Assembly (NCBI RefSeq): GCF_030588185.1
Contig: NZ_JAOSID010000002.1
Location: 1 to 64,000, forward strand
Direction: 5' to 3'
DNA length: 64,000 nucleotides
DNA from: Candidatus Phytoplasma melaleucae
Lineage (GTDB): Bacteria; Bacillota_I; Bacilli_A; Acholeplasmatales; Acholeplasmataceae
The position numbers and the translations under genes are program-made. Position 1 is the first letter of the stretch. Every line of letters begins with the position of its first letter. Positions 45,584-55,324 of this stretch are shown here, one piece after another. The notes below the pieces were generated by a model, which did no database searches, was not told where the DNA came from, and saw only the letters and a program-made list of their open reading frames with translations.

Positions 45584-48118
45584 ATGTTGTTATCTATTTT
45601 TAAAAAAAAAAACATTCATAATTATAAAAAGATCATATTAGTTTGTTTTTTAATTACTGCATTTTTATATATGATATTTTGCGACTATGACAACATTAAA
45701 CAACTATTTCAAAATCCCAACAAAGAAATACAAGAAACAAAAAACATTATCTTAAAATTATTTTTTAGTATTCTAGGCAAAATAGTTATTTTTTTTATCA
45801 TTCTGGGAATTTATTTTAATTTTAACAACCATTTAAAAGTTAAAAAGTTAGAAAATAGACTCAAATTGTGGTCTAAATTATCCTATTATATAAATCAAAT
45901 TGGAGAAGAAGTTTTCAATGAATTACCGATAGGCATTATTGTAACTAAAAAAATATCTGGAGAAATTCAGTGGCTGAATACTTATGCCAACAAAATATTT
46001 AATAACCCCGAATTAAATACCCCTATACAAAATTTAAACACTGAAATAGCTCAATTACTCAACTCAACAAAAAAAGAAGAAAAAATTATTGTTAATATGA
46101 AAGAAGAAAACTTTGATTGTTTATATAAAAAAGAGTTTAATGTTTTTTATTTATTTAATGTAACAGAAAGAGAACAAATTAAAAATCTCTACCATCAAAC
46201 AACTCCAGCTTTGGTATTCTTATCTTTTGATCATTTAGAAAACTCCTTAAAAAATTGGGACTTTTCTGAGCAATCCCAAATAAAAGCGGAATATTTAAGT
46301 ACTATATCTGATTTTATCGAATTATATCAAGGTTACTTAAAACAATTATCAGATGACAAATTTTTACTTTTATTAAACCGCAAACAATTAGAAAAAATGA
46401 TAGAAGACAAATTTTCTATTTTGAAACATGTTCGCCATATTTCAGATAAATATAAATTAAAAATCACTCTATCAATGGGTATCTCTTGTTATAATTTATC
46501 ATATAACCAACTTGCTTATTATGCTCAAAGTGCATTAGAATTAGCACAAAAAAGAGGAGGAGACCAAGTCGTTGTAAATATCGAAAACCAAAAAATCCAA
46601 TATTTTGGCGCTACAAAAACTTCTTTAAGCACTAACTCTAAAGTACCAGCTAGAGTAAATTCTGAAATTATAAAAGAACTTTTAGAGAAACATAAAAATT
46701 GTTTTTTCGTAAGTCATATTAATCCAGACTTAGATGCCTTAGGTTCCATGATTGCCTTTTATAAAATAGCTGCATCTATAAATGATAATAATAGGCATTA
46801 TTTAATTATTGATGAAGATAAAATAGATCAAAATTTCAACATTATTTACCAAAATTTAAAAATAGAAGAACCAAAACTCTCACAGCAAATTATTAGTACC
46901 AAACAAGCATATAAAATAATGGACCAAAACTCTCTACTTGTTATCTTAGATACCCAAAACCAAGAAATTTTAAATAGCCCAGAGTTATTAGATTTAACTA
47001 CTAATATTGTCATCATCGATCACCACCGATCCTCAGAAAAAGTTATTGAAAACATCTTTATTTATACAGATTCATCAGCTTCCTCTACTGTTGAAATGTT
47101 AATTGAGTTAATATATTTCTTAAATAAAAATGTAAATATTACCCCTTTTGAAGCAAGTATTATGTATGGTGGTATGATTATTGATACAAATTATTTTACA
47201 TATCGTACAAACGCAAGAACTTTAGAAGCAGCCGCACAATTAATAAATATGGGAGCTGAAGGAGATAAAGTTAAAACTTGGTTAAGACCAAAATTTACAC
47301 AAATTGTAGAAATAAATCAATTAATTTCTGAAATGGAAATTTACATGAACAAATTTGCTATTATCAGGAGCCAAAAGAAAGATAATAATCGTGATTTTTT
47401 AGCAAAAGTATCAGATAATGCTTTAAACATCCAAAACATAGATGCTGCTTTTGCTATCGGCCAAATACAACCAAACAAAATCGGAATTAGTGCCAGATCT
47501 TGTAATAGTATTAACGTTCAAATGATTATGGAACAAATGAATGGTGGTGGACATATAAATAGTGCAGCTACTCAAATTGATGAAGAAGACATAAATGAAG
47601 TTATCAATAAATTAAAAAATATCCTAAAACTAGAATACCAAGAAGGAGTAGAAAATATGAAAAAGAAAAGAATCATTTTATTAGAAGATATACAACATAA
47701 GGGTAAAAAAGGCGATATTATTGAAATATCTTCTGGTTATAGTAATTTTTTAATAAAAGAAAATAAAGCTCTCCTAGCTGATAAGAAAAATATCACAAAA
47801 TTAGCAGAAGAAACAAAATTAAAAGAAAAACAAGATGCTGAACATGCTCTTCTCATGAATAAACTAAAAGAAAGCATAGAAAATAAGCAAATTAACTTAC
47901 AAGTTAATGTAAAACCAAACGGAAAACTTTATGGCAAAATAACTGTAAAACATATAGTGGATGAATTTTTCGAAAAATATAATATTCTTATTAATGAAAA
48001 AAAAATTATTTTGGATAGTGAAATAAATACTTTAGGAATGCATAAAGTTAATGTGATTTTAACAAAAGACATAAAAACCTACTTTGTTATAAGTGTAACA
48101 GCAAAAAATAATGAATAA
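45584..48118 (+). CDS. gdpP: GdpP-type c-di-AMP phosphodiesterase fused to ribosomal protein bL9
   Basis: 844 aa. Order: two N-terminal transmembrane helices, a PAS-like region, a degenerate GGDEF domain (about residues 200-340), DHH domain (SHINPDLDALGS, later IDHHRSSE), DHHA1 domain (NGGGHINSAATQI, to about 685), then from residue 692 a complete bL9 (MKKKRIILLEDIQHKGKKGD). The two parts are in one frame with no stop between. GdpP lowers c-di-AMP at the membrane. In Bacillus gdpP, rplI and dnaC are adjacent separate genes, so this looks like fusion by loss of a stop; an internal RBS and ATG may still give free bL9. Confidence 0.9.
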   Translation: MLLSIFKKKNIHNYKKIILVCFLITAFLYMIFCDYDNIKQLFQNPNKEIQETKNIILKLFFSILGKIVIFFIILGIYFNFNNHLKVKKLENRLKLWSKLSYYINQIGEEVFNELPIGIIVTKKISGEIQWLNTYANKIFNNPELNTPIQNLNTEIAQLLNSTKKEEKIIVNMKEENFDCLYKKEFNVFYLFNVTEREQIKNLYHQTTPALVFLSFDHLENSLKNWDFSEQSQIKAEYLSTISDFIELYQGYLKQLSDDKFLLLLNRKQLEKMIEDKFSILKHVRHISDKYKLKITLSMGISCYNLSYNQLAYYAQSALELAQKRGGDQVVVNIENQKIQYFGATKTSLSTNSKVPARVNSEIIKELLEKHKNCFFVSHINPDLDALGSMIAFYKIAASINDNNRHYLIIDEDKIDQNFNIIYQNLKIEEPKLSQQIISTKQAYKIMDQNSLLVILDTQNQEILNSPELLDLTTNIVIIDHHRSSEKVIENIFIYTDSSASSTVEMLIELIYFLNKNVNITPFEASIMYGGMIIDTNYFTYRTNARTLEAAAQLINMGAEGDKVKTWLRPKFTQIVEINQLISEMEIYMNKFAIIRSQKKDNNRDFLAKVSDNALNIQNIDAAFAIGQIQPNKIGISARSCNSINVQMIMEQMNGGGHINSAATQIDEEDINEVINKLKNILKLEYQEGVENMKKKRIILLEDIQHKGKKGDIIEISSGYSNFLIKENKALLADKKNITKLAEETKLKEKQDAEHALLMNKLKESIENKQINLQVNVKPNGKLYGKITVKHIVDEFFEKYNILINEKKIILDSEINTLGMHKVNVILTKDIKTYFVISVTAKNNE
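47657..48118 (+). CDS. rplI: Ribosomal protein bL9, probable internal translation start
   Basis: 153 codons from an internal ATG at 47657, with AAGGAG 9 nt upstream. They encode the normal bL9: N-terminal RNA-binding domain with the GKKGDIIEISSGYSNFLI signature, connecting helix and C-terminal domain. Same frame as gdpP. Free L9 is expected in ribosomes, so internal initiation (or processing) seems likely. Its end overlaps dnaB by 8 bp. Confidence 0.75.
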   Translation: MKKKRIILLEDIQHKGKKGDIIEISSGYSNFLIKENKALLADKKNITKLAEETKLKEKQDAEHALLMNKLKESIENKQINLQVNVKPNGKLYGKITVKHIVDEFFEKYNILINEKKIILDSEINTLGMHKVNVILTKDIKTYFVISVTAKNNE

Positions 48119-49484
48119 TAATATTAAATTGCCTTATTGCTTAGAAGCAGAACAATCTATTCTAGGAATTATTTTTTTAGAACCACAGCAAATTATGAAT
48201 GTAATAAACCACTTGGAAGTAACAGACTTTTTTAATATTAACCATCAATACATTTTTATGGCTATGCAAGATTTATTTTCCCAATCCAAAGCAATCGACT
48301 ATTATTCGGTATACATACTATTACAAGAAAAAGATCATATCATAGAAGGAGGTCAAAACTACCTCATTCAACTAGGAGAAATAATTCCTTCTATTTACCA
48401 TCTTAATACTTATATCACATTCGTACAAGAAGCTGCTATCAAAAGGAACATTATTCAAACAGCTTCTGCTATTGTGTATGAAGGACTTAATAATCCTAAC
48501 ATCGATCCCCAACATTATTTAAATGTAGCAGAAGAGAAAATTTTTCAAATATCTAGCAAGCAAAAAACAAACAATTTTGTTAAAATCAAAACTTTATTGG
48601 CAAAAATACAAGAAAAAGTAATTATTAATCATCAAGATAATAACATTATTGGATTGAGTACAGGCTATTATAATTTAGATGAGGTCACTTTGGGATTAAA
48701 ACCAGAAGAATTAATAATTATTGCTGCCAGACCTTCAATGGGCAAAAGCAGCTTTATGATGAATTTAGCAGTTAAAATTGCACAGCAGAATAAAAATACT
48801 CAAGCTGCTGTAGCTATTTTCAGCTTAGAAATGTCAAACGAACAACTAAGTTCGCGTATGTTAAGTGCCCAAAGCGAAATACCGCATAAAAACATTCAAC
48901 TAAGTATGCTAAACGAAAATCAATTATTGTTATTAAAAAATACCACTGCTAAATTAGAAAATTTAAACATTTATTTTGACGATTCAGTAGCTGTTAATAT
49001 TTTAGACATTAGAACACAATGTCGAAAACTTAAATACCAAAATAAATTAGATATTGTTATTATTGATTATTTACAATTAATTAAAAAAAACCAAAAAACA
49101 AACAACTATGGTTTTTATAACCGCCAGGAAGAAGTATCAGATATTTCTAAAAGTTTAAAACAAATGGCTAGAGAACTAAAAATACCTGTTATAGCCTTAT
49201 CACAGTTATCTAGAGAGGTTGAAAAAAGAGAAGAAAAAAGACCTATCTTATCTGATTTAAGAGATTCAGGAAGTATTGAACAAGATGCAGACATTGTTAT
49301 GTTTTTATACAGAAAACATTATTATTCAAAAGAACATCATAATCAATCTTTAATAGACTTAGGGCATACAGAACTAATTATAGCTAAAAACCGCCAAGGA
49401 ATAACTGGTGTTAAATATTTTAATTTCGACCTAAATTGTCTTCTTTTCCGAGAAACTAATAATTTTAATGATGAATTATTTTAA
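48111..49484 (+). CDS. dnaB: Replicative DNA helicase DnaB
   Basis: 457-aa hexameric helicase. The N-terminal domain starts LPYCLEAEQSILG. The RecA-like domain has Walker A in AARPSMGKSSFMM, Walker B IVIIDYLQLI, and the SLEMS, LSQLSREVEKR and DLRDSGSIEQDAD motifs. It overlaps the gdpP-rplI end by 8 bp. All ATPase motifs are intact, in contrast to PriA here. Confidence 0.95.
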   Translation: MNNNIKLPYCLEAEQSILGIIFLEPQQIMNVINHLEVTDFFNINHQYIFMAMQDLFSQSKAIDYYSVYILLQEKDHIIEGGQNYLIQLGEIIPSIYHLNTYITFVQEAAIKRNIIQTASAIVYEGLNNPNIDPQHYLNVAEEKIFQISSKQKTNNFVKIKTLLAKIQEKVIINHQDNNIIGLSTGYYNLDEVTLGLKPEELIIIAARPSMGKSSFMMNLAVKIAQQNKNTQAAVAIFSLEMSNEQLSSRMLSAQSEIPHKNIQLSMLNENQLLLLKNTTAKLENLNIYFDDSVAVNILDIRTQCRKLKYQNKLDIVIIDYLQLIKKNQKTNNYGFYNRQEEVSDISKSLKQMARELKIPVIALSQLSREVEKREEKRPILSDLRDSGSIEQDADIVMFLYRKHYYSKEHHNQSLIDLGHTELIIAKNRQGITGVKYFNFDLNCLLFRETNNFNDELF

Positions 49485-49507
49485 AAAAAAGGACAGAGAA
49501 ATGTATA

Positions 49508-50584
49508 ATGTTTGATAAATTAGAATTAATAAAACAAAATTACTTAAAATGGCAAAAAAAAATTTTAGAAAATCAAGAAAATCTACAAAATATTGAATTG
49601 CTAAAACAAATGAGCAAAATTCAAAAAATTGTTTTTCTTTATGATGAATACATTGAACTAAAAAAAGAATTATCCCAGTTAGAAATAGAATTAATACAAA
49701 GACAAAATGGTTATGATAATCAAATGATCAATTTAATAAAAGAAGAAAAAAAAAATTTAAACCAAAAAATAGATCAAAAAACAAATATATTAGAAAAAAT
49801 ACTATTCGCAGAAGAGGATGAAAATAATCAAAATGTCATTATAGAGATCAAAAGAGGTATTGGTGGCAGAGAAGCAAATTTATTTGTAGCTGATTTATTT
49901 CGAGCTTATATGAAACATGCTGAAAGTAAAAAATGGAAAACAGAAGTTATCTATCTTATGAATAGTTTTAAAAATGGAATTACATCAGTAGAATTCACAA
50001 TTCATGGTAAAAATACTTATTCTTGGCTTAAATATGAATCTGGAATACATCGAGTACAACGTATACCAGAAACTGAAAAAAAAGGAAGAATTCATACTTC
50101 TACAGCCAAAGTATTAGTTATACCCAACAAAAACGAACTCAAAATAGATATTAACTGGAATGATATTCGAACAGATACTTTTAATTCTAGTGGACCAGGA
50201 GGACAATCAGTGAACACCACCAAATCAGCTGTTCGACTCACCCATCTACCTACTGGAATTAGTGTTGCTTGCCAAATAGCTAAAAGTCAACATGAAAATA
50301 AAGATAAAGCTTTTAAACTATTAACAAATAAGATATACTACCAAAAAATTTCACAACAAAAAAGAGAAAAAAACGACATTAAAAAAAACTTTATTAGCAA
50401 AGCTGATAGAAGCGAAAAAATAAGAACATACGACTATTCTCACAATAAAATAATAGATCATAGAATTAATTTAACTATAAATAAACTGGATATGTTTATG
50501 GAAGGTCACATTGATTTAATAATAAAACCATTAACAGAAGAATTACAAAAACAAAAATTCCAAAAGTATTGCGAAACATTATGA
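49508..50584 (+). CDS. prfA: Peptide chain release factor 1
   Basis: 358 aa. GGQ loop in SSGPGGQSVNTTKSAVRL; anticodon-like tripeptide region before it. RF1 reads UAA and UAG; RF2 must be elsewhere because genes here end in TGA. The stop overlaps the tsaC start (ATGA). The usual neighbour prmC, which methylates the GGQ, is absent between prfA and tsaC. Confidence 0.95.
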   Translation: MFDKLELIKQNYLKWQKKILENQENLQNIELLKQMSKIQKIVFLYDEYIELKKELSQLEIELIQRQNGYDNQMINLIKEEKKNLNQKIDQKTNILEKILFAEEDENNQNVIIEIKRGIGGREANLFVADLFRAYMKHAESKKWKTEVIYLMNSFKNGITSVEFTIHGKNTYSWLKYESGIHRVQRIPETEKKGRIHTSTAKVLVIPNKNELKIDINWNDIRTDTFNSSGPGGQSVNTTKSAVRLTHLPTGISVACQIAKSQHENKDKAFKLLTNKIYYQKISQQKREKNDIKKNFISKADRSEKIRTYDYSHNKIIDHRINLTINKLDMFMEGHIDLIIKPLTEELQKQKFQKYCETL

Positions 50585-51150
50585 TAAAAAAAAATACGAA
50601 AACAAATATTATCATCTTTCCTACTGACACAGTTTATGGTATGGGAACTAGTATTTATGATCAAACTAGCTTGGAAAAAATTTATCAAATAAAAAAAAGA
50701 GATACCAAAAAACCAATGGCTGTTTTATTTAATTCTTTAGAACAAATGAAAAAAATAGCAATCATAAATAATCAAGTTAAAAAAATAGCTCTTTTTTTTT
50801 GGCCTGGAGCTTTAACTCTAATTGTTCAAACTCACCCATCATATTGCCAATTAACCAAAGAAAAAAAAATAGGAATCAGAATACCCAACCATTTACTAAC
50901 TTTGAAACTACTTCAAAAAAAAGGTCCTCTAAAAACTACTTCTGTTAATGAAAGCGGGTTCCCCCCTTTACAGAATTTAAAAGTACTTATAAACAAATAC
51001 CAAAATCAAGTAGATTATATTTACCTTGATAATCAAAATTTATCACAAACACCTTCTACAGTGATAGATACAACTACTACTCCTTTTTGGCGCGTTTTAA
51101 GAAAAGGGGCAATTACATTATCTATGATTCGAAAAATATTAATTAAATAA
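50581..51150 (+). CDS. tsaC: Threonylcarbamoyl-AMP synthase (TsaC/Sua5/YrdC)
   Basis: 189 aa from the ATG at 50581, which overlaps the prfA stop. It makes threonylcarbamoyl-AMP for the t6A37 tRNA modification. Family motifs: FPTDTVYGMG near the N terminus, IYQIKKRDTKKPMAVLF, FFWPGALTLIV and TSVNESGFPP. The part from 50772 onward is repeated exactly at 60298, where the 5' end is missing; this copy is the whole gene. Convergent with and overlapping holA by 12 bp. Confidence 0.93.
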   Translation: MIKKNTKTNIIIFPTDTVYGMGTSIYDQTSLEKIYQIKKRDTKKPMAVLFNSLEQMKKIAIINNQVKKIALFFWPGALTLIVQTHPSYCQLTKEKKIGIRIPNHLLTLKLLQKKGPLKTTSVNESGFPPLQNLKVLINKYQNQVDYIYLDNQNLSQTPSTVIDTTTTPFWRVLRKGAITLSMIRKILIK

Positions 51151-52146
51151 TACCGTTTTAGCCATGAATAAAAATCTTATATCAGGGGCTTTAATCCCTA
51201 ATTGCATTTCAAAATACAATTCGAAAAAAAATAAAAACAAAGAAACAACCCTTTCTATATTGAAAGAACGTAATTCTTTAGCTAAAAAAAAAGTTTTAAC
51301 AGAAGAATACTTTAACAACGAGGAAATTTGCTTTTGACTTATATTTTGGCGTAATAATCTTTCAGCGACAATCATTTCTTGTAATTTTTTTAAAATTCGG
51401 TACAAAAACAAAAAAATATCTTTTTTTTGGCTAACTGTTTTTTGGAAAAAGGCAAAATCACTTATAGAACTTTTTTCGCTAATTATAAATTCTATTAAAG
51501 TAAGAACACTTGTATCTTCTGACGCATAAGTCAATTGTTCAATAACAGATTCATCATGAATCTTTTTTTTTGGTAAATGATATAACTTAATTTTATTAAT
51601 TTCCTCACTTAACAAGAACAAATCCCCGTTAGTTTTTTGTATTAATCGATAAATAAATTTATCTTTAATGGTTTCATTGATAAAAAAACCTTCTTGCGTA
51701 AAAGTGTTTAAAATATAAGAAAATAAATCATCTTTGCGATGAATAGACTTAATTTTTAATACTTGAGCAAATCTTAATAATTTGTTTTTCACCAGAGCAA
51801 AAAAATGATTATTTTCATCTAATGTAACATACATAATAATGTTCTGATCAGATGATTTATTTAAATAATTTACTAAAAAAGAAAAATAATCAACTTTTTT
51901 TAACTCAAATAACAAAGAAATATTTTCTATAAAAAAAACTTTTTTTTGGGAAAAAAAATTGCCGGTAGATAACAATTCTTTCATTCGAGCCATAATATCA
52001 AAATAATTATGAGATTCGAATTTACAATAGTAAAAATAATAATTATTTTTATGGCAAAATTCTACTAAATAATTCTTTTCCCTTTCTAAAAAAAATAACT
52101 GTGAATAACATAATAAACTTAAATAAACCACTCTTTTAACCGCCAC
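51139..52146 (-). CDS. holA: DNA polymerase III subunit delta, copy 1
   Basis: 335 aa. Clamp-loader delta subunit, which opens the beta clamp. It is divergent but colinear with HolA: N-terminal RecA-like domain with a FFSQKKVFFIENISLL segment, the helical lid (LIQKTNGDLFLLSEEINKI), and a C-terminal collar domain. It is duplicated exactly at 60665-61672. The stop overlaps the tsaC 3' end by 12 bp. Confidence 0.85.
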   Translation of the reverse strand: MAVKRVVYLSLLCYSQLFFLEREKNYLVEFCHKNNYYFYYCKFESHNYFDIMARMKELLSTGNFFSQKKVFFIENISLLFELKKVDYFSFLVNYLNKSSDQNIIMYVTLDENNHFFALVKNKLLRFAQVLKIKSIHRKDDLFSYILNTFTQEGFFINETIKDKFIYRLIQKTNGDLFLLSEEINKIKLYHLPKKKIHDESVIEQLTYASEDTSVLTLIEFIISEKSSISDFAFFQKTVSQKKDIFLFLYRILKKLQEMIVAERLLRQNISQKQISSLLKYSSVKTFFLAKELRSFNIERVVSLFLFFFELYFEMQLGIKAPDIRFLFMAKTVLFN

Positions 52147-52201
52147 ATATTAGTATTTTAGATTTTTTTTTAATCTTTTTAATTTATAAAATCATTATAA
52201 A

Positions 52202-52511
52202 TTATTTTTTTATCCTTATATGTTTTTTAGGCATACTTTTCTTAAAACCATCTTTTACTATAGGAATAGCAGCACGAGGATGATATTTATAATATATTTC
52301 TTTTAAACGTTTTTGACTAACATGTGTATAAATCTGAGTAGTCGAAATATCCTCATGCCCTAAAATACTTTGTAAAGCTCTTAAATCTATACCATTTTCT
52401 AATAAATGTGTTGCAAATGAATGTCTTAAAGTATGAGGAGAATATTTCTGTTTTAAACCAGATAATTTTATCTTTTGTTTAAAAATCTTATAACAACCCT
52501 GTCTAGATAAA
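52202..52511 (-). pseudogene. Truncated XerD-like recombinase (3' fragment)
   Basis: It is identical to the last ~100 codons of the intact xer at 61728-62690 and holds the [23 protein letters not shown] and IYTHVS motifs, but lacks the first Arg/Lys and the N-terminal domain. It is cut at the end of the 1.74-kb repeat; upstream sequence does not continue the gene. Confidence 0.92.
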
Positions 52512-52759
52512 GCGATTATAATATCTTGTTTGGTTAATTTATTATCTTATTTATAATAACTAAAATCATTGATTTCTTTTTTCTTGGTGGGATAATTCTT
52601 CGAAATTTTTGGGGTTCTTGAATTTCTTTGAAGGTGGATGATTATTTATTTCTTGGGGTTTTGTTAAGTGTTATTTTCATTTTTTTCAACGCCTACTCCA
52701 TTATTTCCTTGATTTTTTCAGCATAAATGCTAATTTGATTGCAAAAATATATGTCTAAT

Positions 52760-52799
52760 AAAATCATAAAATCATAAAATCATAAAATCATAAAATCAT
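52760..52799. repeat. Tandem repeat, five copies of AAAATCAT
   Basis: Five perfect 8-bp units in a row, partly continued on both sides. A simple-sequence tract in a decayed region. Confidence 0.9.
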
Positions 52800-53087
52800 A
52801 AATAAAACTAAAATAAAATATTTTGGCAACAAACTCATAATTACTTTTCTTTTTGATTCCATATTACAAATATTTTACTTTTCTACAAATATTAAAAGGT
52901 TTAAAAATTCCCCATTAAAATATTACGGTAATAAATATATTTTTATGCAACATTTATATTTGCGACATTTTATTATGTGCATTTTTTCAATAATTTTGCA
53001 ACCTTTAATTTTATTTGGAATTGAAATATTTGATAAAAATTTATTTTCTGTTTAATTTCAATAGTTTTATATTACAATACAAGTATA

Positions 53088-53155
53088 GTTATTTAAATGT
53101 TTTAAGTCTTGGTTTAAAATATGATTATTTAAATATTTTGAGTCTTGGCTTTAAA
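53088..53155. repeat. Imperfect tandem repeat, two ~33-bp units
   Basis: TATTTAAATGTTTTAAGTCT and TATTTAAATATTTTGAGTCT begin successive units, each continuing into a TTGG-TTTAAA stretch. It explains the repeated LNVLSLGLKYDY / LNILSLGFK in the short ORF across it. Confidence 0.75.
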
Positions 53156-54040
53156 CTCTTTGTTTATCTTAGAATAAAAATATTCAAAAGCAACTACTAA
53201 TTTTATAAGTTATTTATTCACAAATTAAATCACATATATAGCAAAATAAGTAAGATACTAAATTAGTTATATTTATTTTTTATTTCGATTTATTATATAC
53301 AATTTAATACAATTGATATATTTCTATTTTGTAATGACTTTAAAACTTAATACCAAAAACTATTTTTACAATTGTATTTTATAAAATAAGACCTTATTTA
53401 TATAATAATTTATATAGAAATCCCCAATATGTTTAAGTATTAATTCGATCGGTATAATAAGTGTTTGCAATGTTTTGGGAAAATAATAAGAATATTTTAT
53501 AAATTTATTGTTGTGTTAATGATATCTTTCATTTATTATTAGCCATAATTTTATCATTTTATGCAATCCACCCAAAAACTAATTGAGAGTTAATTATAAT
53601 TTAGATTTATTAAATTATTACAAGTTTTTATATTTTTTATACCCTAAGCTATATTTATATCATTTTTTTAATAAGTTTGGTATTAAATTATTGTATTTTA
53701 AATATTTTCCTTCACCGCTTTTGTATTTTTATTAAGCATAATAAGCATCTTTAAAATTATAGTTTATTTTTCATAGTTTAATATGAAAAAAATTTGAAAA
53801 ATCAAATCATAAGTAATAAATTTTTTTTAAAAATATAAAATAAAAAGATTTTTACTGTCAAGCTATAATAGACCAATAACAAATTAGCTCTCATTATAAT
53901 TAAATATTTTTGCTAAATTATTGCCAAATGTATAGGTATAACTATATCAAAATTGCTATTTTTAATGATGGATTTTATAAATAAATCCCAAAACACTAAT
54001 TTATAATTACAAATTTTTAGATATTTTGTAAAACTTTGAT

Positions 54041-54064
54041 TTCGCAAAATTGAATTTTTGCAAA
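54041..54064. promoter_or_regulatory. Inverted repeat upstream of znuA, candidate operator
   Basis: TTCGCAAAA and TTTTGCAAA form 9-bp arms (8 of 9 pair) around a 6-nt spacer, about 70-93 bp before the znuA ATG. The right arm includes a TTGCAA that could act as a -35. It could bind a metal-responsive repressor, but no such gene is in the window. Confidence 0.35.
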
Positions 54065-54133
54065 TCCAAAGAATAGTTCATTTTAAATTATTTTTAAATT
54101 AATTCAGAAAAGCAAAAAAAAGGAGTCTAAATT

Positions 54134-55294
54134 ATGGATTTTTTTATCAAATATAAAAAAAAAATAATGATTTTTATTTTAGTAACAATAACAACACTAA
54201 TTTTATCTATTCCTTTTTTATCTTTGACAAAAACCAAAAATGTTAAAACCGTTTCAAAAGATCTACAAATAGTAACGACTACTACTATGTTAAAAGATTT
54301 AGTCAAGCATTTAGTTGGTAATGTGGCAGAAGAAGAACAAAACGAATATCAAAAAATTGAAGGCATTCAAGTTGATTCTTTGATGGGAGTAGGAATTGAT
54401 CCGCACAATTATAAAACCAAATTATCAGATCGCAAAAAAATTAAAGAAGCTGATTTAGTTGTGATTAATGGACTACATTTAGAAGCTAAAATGGCAGAAG
54501 CTTTTCCACTTTTGACACATAATTCCTTTACGGTAGTACAGTTAGATGAAACACATACTAAAGTTATAAATCAAAAAGGTGATGAGAAGGAACACATTCA
54601 AGAAAAAGATATTAAACGAGACGAAGATACTAACGGGCCAGATCCTCATATTTGGTTTGATATAGATCTTTGGATTAAAGTTTTACAACAATTAAAATAT
54701 AAATTAGAAACAGTATTGGAGAAAAAAATTAAAGAAAAAGATTCACGTTTTAACTCAGAGGATATTGGAAAATTAAAAGAAAATTGTGAAACATATGCAT
54801 GCAAATTAAAATTATTAGATAAATATGTAGACCAGAAAATTAAAGTATTAAAACAACAATTTTCTTCTCAAGGTAGAACATTTATTTTAGTTACTGCTCA
54901 TGATGCTTTTTCTTATTTAGCTAGAAAATATAATTTTCAATTAAGCCCCATTCAAGGAATTTCTACTCAAACAGAAGCCAGTATCACCAATATTGAAGAG
55001 TTAGCAAATGAACTTGTTATTAACCAAGTAAAAGCTATTTTTGTAGAAAGTGCTTTTCCAGAAGGAACACTGGATTCTCTTAAAGAATCTGTAAAAAGTA
55101 AAGGTTATAATATTAAAAAAAGCGATGAAGAATTATACGCTGATGCTTTGGGGTCAGAAAATGAAGAACCAATAGAATTTGAAGGAGATCAAGATACATA
55201 CGGAAACTCCAAACCCACAAAATATAAACATTCCACCTATATTGGAGCTTTATTACATAACATTAACACAATAGAAAAAGAATTAAAACAATAA
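54134..55294 (+). CDS. znuA: Zn/Mn ABC transporter, substrate-binding protein (ZnuA/TroA family)
   Basis: 386 aa. N-terminal hydrophobic anchor (IMIFILVTITTLILSI) without a clear lipobox Cys. Cluster A-I fold with metal-ligand motifs GIDPHNYK, PDPHIWFDIDLW, ILVTAHDAFSYLARKY and an Asp-containing DALG near the end. The loop before PDPH is acidic but not His-rich, so Mn or Fe is as likely as Zn. RBS AAGGAG, 9 nt before ATG. First gene of a four-gene operon; a decayed paralogue is at 27870. Confidence 0.92.
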   Translation: MDFFIKYKKKIMIFILVTITTLILSIPFLSLTKTKNVKTVSKDLQIVTTTTMLKDLVKHLVGNVAEEEQNEYQKIEGIQVDSLMGVGIDPHNYKTKLSDRKKIKEADLVVINGLHLEAKMAEAFPLLTHNSFTVVQLDETHTKVINQKGDEKEHIQEKDIKRDEDTNGPDPHIWFDIDLWIKVLQQLKYKLETVLEKKIKEKDSRFNSEDIGKLKENCETYACKLKLLDKYVDQKIKVLKQQFSSQGRTFILVTAHDAFSYLARKYNFQLSPIQGISTQTEASITNIEELANELVINQVKAIFVESAFPEGTLDSLKESVKSKGYNIKKSDEELYADALGSENEEPIEFEGDQDTYGNSKPTKYKHSTYIGALLHNINTIEKELKQ

Positions 55295-55324
55295 TAACAA
55301 TAACAAAGAAATAAGGAGATTATA

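Larger units (their letters stand above)
50772..52511. repeat. 1,740-bp direct repeat, left copy
   Basis: It matches 60298-62037 at a constant offset of 9,526 bp. I noticed no base difference, and the encoded HolA and TsaC parts are identical. It covers the tsaC 3' part, all of holA and the xer 3' part. Left flank is the intact tsaC; right flank is unrelated AT-rich DNA. Confidence 0.92.
52512..54133. other. 1.6-kb gene-poor stretch at the left end of the bracketed island
   Basis: No supported gene. The first ~230 bp hold Gly/Pro-rich looking reading-frame scraps on the minus strand that may be a decayed gene. Then come an 8-bp tandem repeat (52760-52799), a twofold ~33-bp tandem repeat (53088-53155) covered by a 61-codon ORF of low credibility, and AT-rich DNA up to the znuA upstream region. 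Confidence 0.5.

Noticed and set aside
52760-52799. Possible CRISPR-like array
   Set aside because: The 8-bp units are contiguous without spacers; it is a simple tandem repeat and no cas genes are present.
53015-53200. 61-codon ORF with internal repeat
   Set aside because: The repeat arises from a tandem DNA duplication; no RBS and low-complexity composition.
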